64,000 nucleotides of DNA from an uncultured Maribacter sp. (lineage in GTDB: Bacteria > Bacteroidota > Bacteroidia > Flavobacteriales > Flavobacteriaceae), in contig NZ_CANMBB010000001.1 in assembly GCF_947495965.1 (NCBI RefSeq), positions 434,001 to 498,000 on the forward strand. The letters run 5' to 3'. Under the pieces are notes generated by a model that saw only the letters and a list, made by a program, of their open reading frames with translations, was not told the DNA's origin and made no database searches. The translations under genes and the position numbers were made by a program. Positions 55,684 to 64,000 of this stretch are shown here, in pieces; the first letter of the stretch is position 1; every line of letters starts with the position of its first letter.

Positions 55684-57972
55684 ATGAAAAGAAATATTAT
55701 ATTCTACACCTCAACTTTTGCAATACTTTTTGGTTTATTTTTAATAAGTTGCACCACAAAATTAACTGCACAAAAAGAAAATACAAAGCCTAACATTATC
55801 TTAATTATGTTAGATGATTTAGGCTCCGAAGCCATAGGAACATACGGAGGCACATCGTACAACACACCAAATTTTGATAAACTTGCTGCTACAGGTATAC
55901 AATTTAACCAGGCATATGCGCAACCCCTTTGTACACCATCGCGTATAAAAATAATGACTGGCAAATACAACTTTAGAAACTGGGAAGCTTTTGGAATTTT
56001 AAATAAGAAGCAAAAAACTTTTGGCCACCTAATGCAAGAAGCTGGTTATGCTACCTGCATGGTTGGTAAATGGCAATTACAAAGTTATGATCCTGAAGAT
56101 TACCCTGGAGCAGAGTACCGAAGAGGCACGGGAATGAAGGTAGAAGATGCAGGATTTGATGAGTATAGCATGTTCCATGCATTTCATACAGAAGATAAAG
56201 GTTCTCGTTTTGCAAACCCTACTATATATCAAAATGGAGCTTATTTAGAAAATACAAAAGGAAAATATGGTCCAGATATTTTTTCTGACTATTTAAATGA
56301 ATTTGTAAACAAACAGAAAGACAAACCATTTTTTGTGTATTACCCTATGGCACTTACACATGACCCTTTTTCCCCTACCCCAGATAGTGACATATGGAAA
56401 AACGAAGAAAGAAGATTAGATGATGACCCTATTTATTTTAAAGATATGGTTGCTTATTCTGATAAAATTATAGGGAAAATTATAAAAAATCTTGAAGAAA
56501 AAGGAATTCGTGATGAAACATTAATTCTAATTTATTCTGATAACGGAACACACCAAAAAATAACCTCTAAAATTGGGGATAAAATTATACAAGGCGGCAA
56601 AGGTTTAACCACAGAAAATGGCATAAAAGTACCTTGCATTGCCAACTGGCCAAGTGTAATTAAAGAAGGAATGGTCTCCAACGAATTTGTAGATGCTATA
56701 GATTTTTTACCAACATTACTAGAAGTTAGCGGTACCCCTATACCAAATAATTTTAAAACTGATGGAGAAAGTTTACTACCTATAATGAAAGGACAGCCAA
56801 TAAAACGTAGAGATTGGGTATACATAAGCTACAACCCAAAACCAGGTGTAGGCAAAGACCATTTTCATCCAGCAGAATTTGTACTAAATAAAAAATACAA
56901 ACTATATGGAGATGGAAGATTTTATGATATAGAAAATGATTCCTCAGAAAAAGACACACTTATACTATCTAAAAATGATAAAGAAGTTTTTAAAATAAAA
57001 AAACGTTTTAAAAAGATAATAGATTCCTTAAAAAAATATCCATCTTTTGGGTTTATAGAAAGACTAGACCCTTCTTTAGATACTATAATATCTAAACATG
57101 CAAGAATAGATTTAGTTGCAGAAGGCTTTAATTGGTCTGAAGGTCCTGTATGGCAGCCTAAAGGGCAAAAACTACTATTCTCTGATGTGCCAGAAAATAA
57201 AATGTATCAATGGAATGATATAGATGGATTAAGTCTATACATGTCACCTTCAGGATATACTGGAGATAATAAAAAAATAACTAAAGGCTCTAACGGCTTA
57301 ACATTAGATTCAGATGGTAATTTAATAATATGCCAAGTTGGGGATAGAAGAATTAGTAAATTGGTAAGCTTAAAAGATTCTTTAAATCCTGTTTTTGAAT
57401 CCATTACAACAAATTATAAAGGAAATGCTTTTAATTCTCCAAACGATTTAGTTTATGACTATAATGGAAACCTATATTTTACAGATCCATCTTTTGGTTT
57501 AGGAAAAAAGAAAAGTGCTATTGGGTTTAATGGCGTATATTTCTTAAGTAAAGGCGGAAAATTAACGCTATTAGATAAAACAATACAGGCTCCAAACGGT
57601 ATTGCAGTATCACATGACAATAAAACACTTTACGTTGCGGATTCTCACAAAACTAAACCTTCTATATGGGCTTATGATATAATAAAAGATGGGAAAGTAA
57701 AAAACAAAAGAATATTTTTTGATGCAACTAAACTTAGAGAAAAAAGTATTGACAAACAATCGCCTGATGGTATAAAAATAGACAAAAACGGAAATCTATT
57801 TTTAGCTGGCCCTGGAGGTGTACTTATTATCTCTCCTTCTGGAAAACATTTAGGAACTATACGTACTGATAAAAATACCGGAAATTGTGAATTTACAGAT
57901 GATGGTAGGTTTTTGTTCATTACCTGCGATGATTACCTTTTAAGAGTTAACCTAAGACCTTATGCAAAATAA
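55684..57972 (+). CDS. Fusion of S1 sulfatase and SMP-30/gluconolactonase domain
   Basis: A 762-residue lipoprotein (Cys23). Residues 35-460 are a complete S1 sulfatase: LDDLGSEAIGTYGG metal pair, PLCTPSRIKIMTGKY with formylglycine Cys83, VGKWQLQ, and IYSDNGTHQKI. From about 470 (HARIDLVAEGFNWSEGP) to the end is an SMP-30/gluconolactonase/LRE-like six-bladed propeller. It has the metal-binding pattern: Glu in SEGP, Asn in NSPNDLVYD and Asp in LYVADSH, with NGLTLDSDGNLII and DGIKIDKNGNLFLAG repeats. Lactonases of this type open sugar lactones. The frame is continuous with no internal stop or start near the junction. Beside dgoD, a desulfation-then-lactone step on oxidised galactose is conceivable, though the protein is exported. 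It overlaps the next gene by 11 bp. Confidence 0.9.
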   Translation: MKRNIIFYTSTFAILFGLFLISCTTKLTAQKENTKPNIILIMLDDLGSEAIGTYGGTSYNTPNFDKLAATGIQFNQAYAQPLCTPSRIKIMTGKYNFRNWEAFGILNKKQKTFGHLMQEAGYATCMVGKWQLQSYDPEDYPGAEYRRGTGMKVEDAGFDEYSMFHAFHTEDKGSRFANPTIYQNGAYLENTKGKYGPDIFSDYLNEFVNKQKDKPFFVYYPMALTHDPFSPTPDSDIWKNEERRLDDDPIYFKDMVAYSDKIIGKIIKNLEEKGIRDETLILIYSDNGTHQKITSKIGDKIIQGGKGLTTENGIKVPCIANWPSVIKEGMVSNEFVDAIDFLPTLLEVSGTPIPNNFKTDGESLLPIMKGQPIKRRDWVYISYNPKPGVGKDHFHPAEFVLNKKYKLYGDGRFYDIENDSSEKDTLILSKNDKEVFKIKKRFKKIIDSLKKYPSFGFIERLDPSLDTIISKHARIDLVAEGFNWSEGPVWQPKGQKLLFSDVPENKMYQWNDIDGLSLYMSPSGYTGDNKKITKGSNGLTLDSDGNLIICQVGDRRISKLVSLKDSLNPVFESITTNYKGNAFNSPNDLVYDYNGNLYFTDPSFGLGKKKSAIGFNGVYFLSKGGKLTLLDKTIQAPNGIAVSHDNKTLYVADSHKTKPSIWAYDIIKDGKVKNKRIFFDATKLREKSIDKQSPDGIKIDKNGNLFLAGPGGVLIISPSGKHLGTIRTDKNTGNCEFTDDGRFLFITCDDYLLRVNLRPYAK

Positions 57973-59470
57973 AAACATAATACTATATACTTTTCTATTA
58001 AGTATTTTAGTTACAAGTTGTAATTCTAAAAGCAAAAAGGCAATTGAGAAAAACACCCCTCCTAATATCATTTTAATCCTTGCAGATGATATGGCTTGGG
58101 ATGATAGTGGCGCTTATGGGCATCCTAAAATAAAAACGCCAAACATAGACAAACTTGCAGAAGAAGGCATGCGGTTTGACCAAGCTTTTTTAACAGCTAG
58201 CTCTTGTAGCCCAAGTAGAACAAGTATTATTACTGGTTTATACCCCCATAACACAAATGCAGAACAACTACATTGGCCATTAACACCCGATAAGGAAACT
58301 TTTGTAGAACATTTAAAAGCATCTGGATATTGGACAGCTCAAGCAGGAAAATGGCACTTAGGAGATGCCATAAAAGATAGGTTTAATAAAGTGTATGATG
58401 TTGGTACTTCTGGATTTCAGCTTGCTCCTGATGGTAAAAAAGCAGTTCAAAAAGGAGATGGTAGCGGTTGCGAAAATTGGGTCCCCCTAATAAAAGAAAC
58501 ACCAAAAAACCAACCTTTCTTCTTATGGTTAGCAGCCGTAGATCCACATAGACCATACACAGATAGTATAATTAGTAATCCTCATGAATTACATGATGTT
58601 ATTTTACCTCCATATTTTCCGGATACTAAAGAAGCTCGTAAAGATTTTGTGTATTACTATAATGAAATTACAAGACTAGACAATTATGTTGGCAAAGTAG
58701 TTACACAATTAGAAAAGCAAAACCTTACTGAGAATACTTTAATTTTATTTATTAGTGATAATGGAAGACCATTCCCTAGAGATAAAACTACGTTATATGA
58801 TGGCGGTATAAAAACCCCATGGATTGTAAAATGGCCTAAAAAAATAAAACCAAACTCTGTTTGTAAAAATCTGGTTAGTTCCATTGATATTGCTCCAACC
58901 TTTTTAAAACTAGCTGACTTAGAAGCAAGGCAAAATTTTAAAGGCAAAGACTTTTCCATACTCCTTACTAATCCTGAGGAAAATATTAGAGATAATATTT
59001 ATGCAGAAGACCATTGGCATGATTATGAAGATTACACTAGAGCTATTAGAACCAAAGAATATAAATACATAAAGAATTTTTATCCAGATTTACCCAATAC
59101 ACCTTCTGCAGACGCTTTTACCAGCGGCACATTTAAGAGCATGATGAACTTAAAAGAAAAAGGAGAATTAAATGAAGCCCAATTAGCTTGCTTTAAAACA
59201 CCAAGAGCAACAGAAGAGCTTTACAATACTGTCATAGACCCTTATGAATTAAACAATTTGGCTTTAAATCCAGAGTACAAAACGGTTCTAGAAAACTTAA
59301 GAGTTAAAATGAAAAAAATTAGAACTAATACTAATGATAGCCTTCCTGCATTTAGAACACCAGATGAGTTTGATAGAATTACAGGAAAACCTAACTCTTT
59401 TAGAAAAAGGCCAAGACCCTCTAAAAAAGAAATGGCCAAGATTATTTTAAATATGCATGAAACCAAATAA
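57962..59470 (+). CDS. S1 sulfatase, heparan-N-sulfatase-like (S1_8 type)
   Basis: A 502-residue lipoprotein (lipobox Cys20). LADDMAWDDSGAYG holds the metal Asp pair and SSCSPSRTSIITGLYPHNTNAEQLHWPL the formylglycine Cys82. AGKWHLGD, FFLWLAAVDPHRPY and ISDNGRPFPRDKTTLYDGGIKTPWIVKWP complete an intact active site. It belongs to the same broad branch as 1124-2581 and 28426-29994, but with a standard CxPxR motif. The ATG lies inside the end of the fusion gene (11-bp overlap), so translation is probably coupled. It is the last plus-strand gene before a bidirectional terminator. Confidence 0.92.
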   Translation: MQNKNIILYTFLLSILVTSCNSKSKKAIEKNTPPNIILILADDMAWDDSGAYGHPKIKTPNIDKLAEEGMRFDQAFLTASSCSPSRTSIITGLYPHNTNAEQLHWPLTPDKETFVEHLKASGYWTAQAGKWHLGDAIKDRFNKVYDVGTSGFQLAPDGKKAVQKGDGSGCENWVPLIKETPKNQPFFLWLAAVDPHRPYTDSIISNPHELHDVILPPYFPDTKEARKDFVYYYNEITRLDNYVGKVVTQLEKQNLTENTLILFISDNGRPFPRDKTTLYDGGIKTPWIVKWPKKIKPNSVCKNLVSSIDIAPTFLKLADLEARQNFKGKDFSILLTNPEENIRDNIYAEDHWHDYEDYTRAIRTKEYKYIKNFYPDLPNTPSADAFTSGTFKSMMNLKEKGELNEAQLACFKTPRATEELYNTVIDPYELNNLALNPEYKTVLENLRVKMKKIRTNTNDSLPAFRTPDEFDRITGKPNSFRKRPRPSKKEMAKIILNMHETK

Positions 59471-59481
59471 CCAAAACCAAG

Positions 59482-59514
59482 AAAAAAAGGAGGCCTTAAT
59501 TGCCTCCTTTTTTT
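59482..59514. terminator. Bidirectional terminator between convergent genes
   Basis: AAAAAAAGGAGGC (59482-59494) pairs perfectly with GCCTCCTTTTTTT (59502-59514) around 7 nt. It has T-runs on both strands and sits between the stop of the plus-strand sulfatase and the stop of the minus-strand GH29. Confidence 0.93.
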
Positions 59515-59520
59515 CATCTA

Positions 59521-61044
59521 TTATTCTAGTTCAAACTTAAACACTGTAGCTATAGTATCCATTTTAGCATTAGGTACCGTTAACTCAAAATATTCATCAT
59601 TTAAATCATATGCAACTTCTTGTTCTGAACCTAAAAGAACTATCCTCTTTATTTTAGAATGAGGGCTGTATCTATGCTTTGCAAGTAATCTTAAATTTAT
59701 TTTCTTACCAACTTCTGGTTTTCCTAGACAAATTAAATACAAACTCTTTTCGTCTTTAGATTGCGTAAACCTAATATCACTAGCGGTATACTTTACAGTA
59801 GCAGATTGCCCTCCAAAATGTCCTTCTCCAGCATCTGCATCCCCAAAACCAAATAAATCCCATGGTTTTGTATTATATATTGCTTCTCCGTATTTAGAAA
59901 ACCAATCTCCCATTTCATGTAAAACAACTCTTTGCTCCTTAGGAATACTGCCATCTGCTTTAGGGGATACATTTAATAAAACTACTCCATTTTTACTAAC
60001 AACATCTATAAGGTTCCTCATAACCAAACCAGCAGACTTGTATGTTTGTCCCTGAATATAGCTCCAAGATTTAGTACTCAATGTAATATCCGTCATCCAA
60101 GGTCTTTCTGTAATATCTCTTCTTCCCCCTTGTTCTATATCTTGTACACCAACCTCATTAGGTAAGTCCCATTGCTTATAGCCAATTAAAACTTCTTGCT
60201 TATTTCTCTGAGCAGCATTAAAATAGTCTGCACACATTTGTTGCACTCTTTCCTCTGGAATAAAATTAAACCAAGAATCAAACCAAATAGCATCTGGCTT
60301 ATATTGCTCTACTACCTCTGTTATTTGATCCGACCAATATTTATGAAACTCATCCGCTGGAATATTACCATATAATTTACGCAACTCAGGGTCTGTTGAA
60401 GAAGTATGGTATTTTGGATTATATGTAAAATGACTATCAAACTTTCCCCAATTTTTAGGAGTATCTGCATTTCTCTGTAAGTTGCGAGCATGATGAAAAG
60501 TTGTAATTAATTTCATGTCATTATTTCTTACAGCACTAGCTAACTCTCCCGTTATATCTCTTTTAGGACCTTTTTTAACAGAGTTCCATGGGTTAACTTT
60601 ACTATCCCACATAGCAAAACCATCATGATGTTGTGCTACAGGCCCAGCAAATTTTGCGCCTGCACGTTTAAAAAGTGCAACCCATTCTTCTGCATCAAAG
60701 TTTTCTGCAGTAAATTTTGGAACAAAATCATGATACCCAAATTCTTCTTGAGAACCATATTTTTTTTTATGAAATTCATACTCTTTAGTTCCTTTTATAT
60801 ACATTTTACTTGGGTACCATTCACTTCCAAAAGCTGGAACAGAATATACTCCCCAATGAAAATAAATACCCAATTTTGCATCCTGAAACCATTGCGGGGC
60901 TTCTTCATGTTTTGATAAAGATTCCCAATTAGCAACATATTCCTTCTCTAGTGCATCATTTTTTTCTATTTTAACTCCTTTAGACTCTTTACAAGAATAT
61001 ATTTGTATTGAAATAATAATTGCAAGCGTAATTTTTTTTAGCAT
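59521..61044 (-). CDS. GH29 family exo-alpha-L-glycosidase, second copy
   Basis: The only minus-strand gene in the window: a 507-residue lipoprotein (Cys18). The GH29 barrel motifs are WFQDAKLGIYFHWGVYSVP, GAKFAGPVAQHHDGFAMWDS and AIWFDSWFNF, with Asp256 the expected nucleophile. VVSKNGVVLLNVSPKADGSIP and a C-terminal beta domain follow. It is closer to classical alpha-L-fucosidases in length and motifs than the copy at 19088, which has additional loops, so the two probably differ in substrate (fucose versus galactose-type). It is transcribed away from the second susC and shares the 782-bp intergenic region with it. Confidence 0.92.
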   Translation of the reverse strand: MLKKITLAIIISIQIYSCKESKGVKIEKNDALEKEYVANWESLSKHEEAPQWFQDAKLGIYFHWGVYSVPAFGSEWYPSKMYIKGTKEYEFHKKKYGSQEEFGYHDFVPKFTAENFDAEEWVALFKRAGAKFAGPVAQHHDGFAMWDSKVNPWNSVKKGPKRDITGELASAVRNNDMKLITTFHHARNLQRNADTPKNWGKFDSHFTYNPKYHTSSTDPELRKLYGNIPADEFHKYWSDQITEVVEQYKPDAIWFDSWFNFIPEERVQQMCADYFNAAQRNKQEVLIGYKQWDLPNEVGVQDIEQGGRRDITERPWMTDITLSTKSWSYIQGQTYKSAGLVMRNLIDVVSKNGVVLLNVSPKADGSIPKEQRVVLHEMGDWFSKYGEAIYNTKPWDLFGFGDADAGEGHFGGQSATVKYTASDIRFTQSKDEKSLYLICLGKPEVGKKINLRLLAKHRYSPHSKIKRIVLLGSEQEVAYDLNDEYFELTVPNAKMDTIATVFKFELE

Positions 61045-61826
61045 AATTTTTTCTTTAAAAAAGTAATCTAATTCATCTTAAAAATGAATTTTACCTAATA
61101 CTCAAAGGTTTAAAAAATAAAAAAAAATCCTAGCGTTATTTGATTTATTTACTATCATAAATGATCTTAAACTACTATATTCCCCTATACACCCTAGTTT
61201 TTAAAGTATAAAATACAAACACTTCACAAATATCATATCAATAAATAATAAGCGTAAATTTTACGTATTTAAAAAAAATAACCTATATTTAAATTATTTT
61301 TATAAAATAATTGCGTCTTTTAACTCGAAAACGCAATTTGCGACACTCAAACATACAATCGATTGTATGGTATTTAAAACTCAAAACTATTATTAACTCA
61401 AAACAAAAATTCTTATGAAAAACTACCCAACAAAAACTTGAGAAAAACTCTCACAAAAGCTATAATTTGTTGAAAAAAATTGACTTTAGGTAGAATAGTG
61501 TCAACTTAGGTTAAAATTAGCCCATACCATTTTACTCCTAATTTTATAAATTTAGATAGTAGATTCCAATAAGAGTCTATTATACTATACAATTTTTTGA
61601 ATCCTAAAAATTAGCTTTAAAAATTCATTTTATTTAAGTATCAAGTACATTACTTAATTGGTATAGATAGCTAAAAAATTAACAAGCTATATCTATAGGC
61701 TGGATTCCTATGTCTTTTTTTATCTAAAAAATATGCTAGATAAATAGTACTACTCCACCTCTCAATTAGTTTTAAATGACTTGATGTTATTAACTCAACC
61801 TATTTTTAACTTAAAATTAAAGAATT
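61045..61826. promoter_or_regulatory. Divergent regulatory region of GH29 and the second susC
   Basis: 782 bp without a credible gene, very AT-rich. CATACAATCGATTGTATG (61352-61369) is a perfect 18-bp palindrome made of two CATACAA half-sites, the same half-site found before susC and gntR. Upstream of it three TTGCG half-sites cluster: TTGCGT at 61311, and CGCAATTTGCG (61332-61342), itself palindromic; AATTGCGT (61309) and ACGCAATT (61331) are also an inverted pair. ACCATTTTACTC at 61526 weakly resembles the ACCATTTGTTTA element. I could not place a confident -7 box for either gene. Small open frames here have no coding character. Confidence 0.55.
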
Positions 61827-64000
61827 ATGAAAAAACGAATTAAAGAACTCATAAGAAAATGCTTCCTTTCTGGGCTTTTTCTTTTGTTTATGGGAATACA
61901 ATATTCGTATGCTCAACAAACCATATCAGGGGTTGTCACTGATGAAAATAACCAGCCAGTTCCTGGAGCAAACATTGTTATTAAAGGAACAACCAATGGT
62001 ACTCAAACAGATTTTGATGGTAATTTCAATATTACTGCTGCTGCTTCAGATGTACTTGTTATTTCCTATTTAGGGTATGCCACAAAAAGTATAACTATTG
62101 GCAATCAAACCACAATTAATGTTCAATTGGTAGAAGATGCTAGTCAGCTAGAAGAAGTTGTTGTTATTGGTTACGGTACTTCCAAAAAGAGTGATGTAAC
62201 CGGAGCTGTTGCGCAAGTAACAGCAAAATCATTTGAAAACCAACCTCTAACTCGTGTTGAAGATGCACTACAAGGTAGAGCTGCTGGTGTTACTGTTGCT
62301 GGTTCTGGGCAACCAGGAGCTGGTATGAAAGTAAGAATTAGAGGGGTAAACTCTATTACAGGTAGTAATGAGCCTTTAGTTGTAGTTGATGGTGTCTTTG
62401 GTGGAGATTTAAGAACAATCAACCCTAATAATATTCAATCAATGGAAGTCTTAAAAGATGCCTCTGCTCTCGCAATTTATGGTTCAAGAGGATCAAATGG
62501 GGTAATTTTAGTAACTACAAAAAAAGGTTCTGGTAAAGCTAAAATAAGTATTGATCAGTTTGTATCATTCTCTACAGTTAACAAAAGGTTAGAAACATTA
62601 AGTTCTGCACAATTTGCCCAGCTTGAAAATGATGATTTTATTGCCGACCCGGTAAATGATCCCGCAGATGCACCTTATACTACAGCAGAAATAGCTGATT
62701 TTGAAGCAAATCCGATAAGGTATCAAGATTTGATATTTCAAACAGGAATAACAAACAACACGCAGGTTTCTGTTAGTGGTGGAAGTGACGATGGAGTTCG
62801 CTATTTTGTTTCTGGAAATTATATAGACCAAACAGGAACGCAGATTACTTCTAAGTATAACAGATACTCATTTAGATCAAATTTAAGTAAAAAATTTAAC
62901 GACAAATTTAGTCTTGCGGCCAATGTAACGTTAAGCAGGGAAATAGTTACAAACAACCAAGATGCTTTTGGTGGAGGAGATGGATCAGGTATTCTTCGTG
63001 CGATAACTTGGGATCCTACGGCGCCAGTTCGTGATTCAGAAGGTAATTATATTTTAAGATCACCTAGAGAGGTTGCCAATAATAACTATAATCCTATAAG
63101 AAGATTAGAACTTAGTAATGATGAGGAAACTACAGATCGTTTAAATTTAACCTTAAATGCAAAGTATAACTTTTCGGATAATTTTAGTTATACTTTAATC
63201 GGATCAATTGCTACACAAAATCAGTCGGACGAGTCATATCGGGTTGAGGGTGATTTCGATGCCACTGGATTTAACAACTTCGGCTACCGTAATTTCAATA
63301 ATACCTTTTACCAAGTAAGTAATATACTAAATTGGAACAAAGAATTTGGAAAAAACAATTTTGATGTTACTGGTGTATATGAAGTACAAGGAGATCGTGG
63401 CGTTACAAATGGGTATAATGCATCAGATATACTGCAAACCAGTCTTTATTTAGCCGATGAAACTACTGCAGAAAATTTCTTTAATAATGGTAACGTTAAA
63501 TCCATTCAGTCGTACTTAGGTCGTGTTCAATACAATTATGATAATTTTGTATACCTCACAGGTTCATTAAGAATTGATGAATCCTCCAAATTTACAAAAG
63601 GTAATAGAACCGGTTATTTTCCATCTGGCGCTCTAGCTTTTAATTTTGCAAACAAACCATTCATTCAAGATAGCGAAGTCTTTTCCGCTTTAAAGATTCG
63701 AACAGGTTGGGGACAAGTGGGTAATGAAAATATTGCTGTGGGTGCTGGTGACCCCCAAAGAGTACGTAATTTGGGAGCATATTTCGGAGGAGAGCGATTA
63801 AACGGTGATAGAGACACTCAGGTAGGTAATCCTGACTTAGTATGGGAAACAACTACACAAGCTAATGTAGGACTTGATTTTGGATTCTTAAATAATCGTA
63901 TCTCCGGTTCAATAGATTATTTTAATAAAGACACTGATGACCTACTATTGAGAATACTCGTTCCAAACACTAGATTTGATAAATACATAAATGCTGGTTC
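61827..64000 (+). CDS. susC: Second SusC-like TonB-dependent transporter (3' end outside window)
   Basis: The frame is open from ATG 61827 to the last base, 724 codons plus two bases, so the gene is cut by the window edge. It has a signal peptide ending IQYSYAQQ. A carboxypeptidase-regulatory-like domain (ISGVVTDENNQPVPGANIVI) is followed by EEVVVIGYGTSKK, a plug domain (VEDALQGRAAGVTVAG, VLKDASALAIYGSRGSNGVI) and the first two thirds of the barrel. It is clearly diverged from the SusC at 45663 in plug and barrel, so it probably imports a different oligosaccharide. A SusD partner is expected just outside the window. Confidence 0.95.
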   Translation, partial: MKKRIKELIRKCFLSGLFLLFMGIQYSYAQQTISGVVTDENNQPVPGANIVIKGTTNGTQTDFDGNFNITAAASDVLVISYLGYATKSITIGNQTTINVQLVEDASQLEEVVVIGYGTSKKSDVTGAVAQVTAKSFENQPLTRVEDALQGRAAGVTVAGSGQPGAGMKVRIRGVNSITGSNEPLVVVDGVFGGDLRTINPNNIQSMEVLKDASALAIYGSRGSNGVILVTTKKGSGKAKISIDQFVSFSTVNKRLETLSSAQFAQLENDDFIADPVNDPADAPYTTAEIADFEANPIRYQDLIFQTGITNNTQVSVSGGSDDGVRYFVSGNYIDQTGTQITSKYNRYSFRSNLSKKFNDKFSLAANVTLSREIVTNNQDAFGGGDGSGILRAITWDPTAPVRDSEGNYILRSPREVANNNYNPIRRLELSNDEETTDRLNLTLNAKYNFSDNFSYTLIGSIATQNQSDESYRVEGDFDATGFNNFGYRNFNNTFYQVSNILNWNKEFGKNNFDVTGVYEVQGDRGVTNGYNASDILQTSLYLADETTAENFFNNGNVKSIQSYLGRVQYNYDNFVYLTGSLRIDESSKFTKGNRTGYFPSGALAFNFANKPFIQDSEVFSALKIRTGWGQVGNENIAVGAGDPQRVRNLGAYFGGERLNGDRDTQVGNPDLVWETTTQANVGLDFGFLNNRISGSIDYFNKDTDDLLLRILVPNTRFDKYINAG

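Noticed and set aside
61395-61826. Possible gene remnant between the palindrome and the second susC
   Set aside because: Short frames with ATG occur, but they are broken within a few codons and show no similarity to neighbouring genes. It is treated as regulatory leader.
1-64000. Search for CRISPR arrays, tRNA/rRNA genes, insertion sequences and phage genes
   Set aside because: No spaced short repeats, transposase or integrase motifs, or tRNA-like cloverleafs were recognised. Repeated stretches are explained by paralogous glycosidase genes.

Overview
The window is about 64 kb of visibly AT-rich DNA. Almost every gene is on the plus strand, most stops are TAA, RBSs are A-rich with little Shine-Dalgarno character, and the exported proteins are mostly lipoproteins. 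With SusC/SusD transporters, TAnnTTTG-type -7 elements and many sulfatases, this points to a marine member of Bacteroidota, most likely Flavobacteriaceae. The whole window looks like one giant polysaccharide utilization locus (PUL). It is cut at both ends: a GH2 enzyme at the left and a SusC at the right. No rRNA, tRNA, CRISPR, insertion sequence or phage gene was seen.

Layout. Region A (1-14931) is a tight run of GH2, sulfatase, GH9-like enzyme, two more GH2, GH16, two GH117 and a five-bladed-propeller hydrolase, ending at a strong terminator. Region B (15186-18898) holds GH127 and an S1_7-like sulfatase. Region C (19088-31417) holds GH29, a canonical GH2 beta-galactosidase, two more propeller hydrolases, two sulfatases and GH28. 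Region D (31597-37534) holds a second GH28, two sulfatases and a Tat-exported oxidoreductase. Region E (37676-45127) holds an Asp-box double propeller, two sulfatases and a third GH117, closed by a 23-bp-stem terminator. Region F (45663-50328) is the SusC/SusD pair with its own terminator. Region G (50401-59470) holds a VCBS/UnbV lipoprotein, a FadR-type regulator, D-galactonate dehydratase, a sulfatase-SMP-30 fusion and another sulfatase. Region H is a minus-strand GH29 and, divergent from it, a second SusC.

Function (inference). The set GH16 endo-enzyme, GH117 and GH127 (families with 3,6-anhydrogalactosidases), GH2 beta-galactosidases, GH29 and ten S1 sulfatases fits a sulfated red-algal galactan of the carrageenan/furcellaran/agaran type. 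Surface GH16 would make oligosaccharides, SusCD would import them, and sulfatases and exo-enzymes would alternate to strip them. Galactonate dehydratase would feed D-galactose or anhydrogalactose into 2-keto-3-deoxygalactonate. The FadR-type regulator probably reads an intermediate. CATACAA half-sites occur before both susC genes and before the regulator itself.

Most unusual points: a GH16 catalytic domain interrupted by what reads as a circularly permuted discoidin domain; a GH2 whose N-terminal domain is interrupted by a golvesin-like module; a sulfatase whose CxPxR maturation motif reads CSPSH; a sulfatase-lactonase fusion next to galactonate dehydratase; three members of an unassigned propeller hydrolase family; a GH9-like enzyme; and GH28 enzymes lacking the galacturonate-binding motif.
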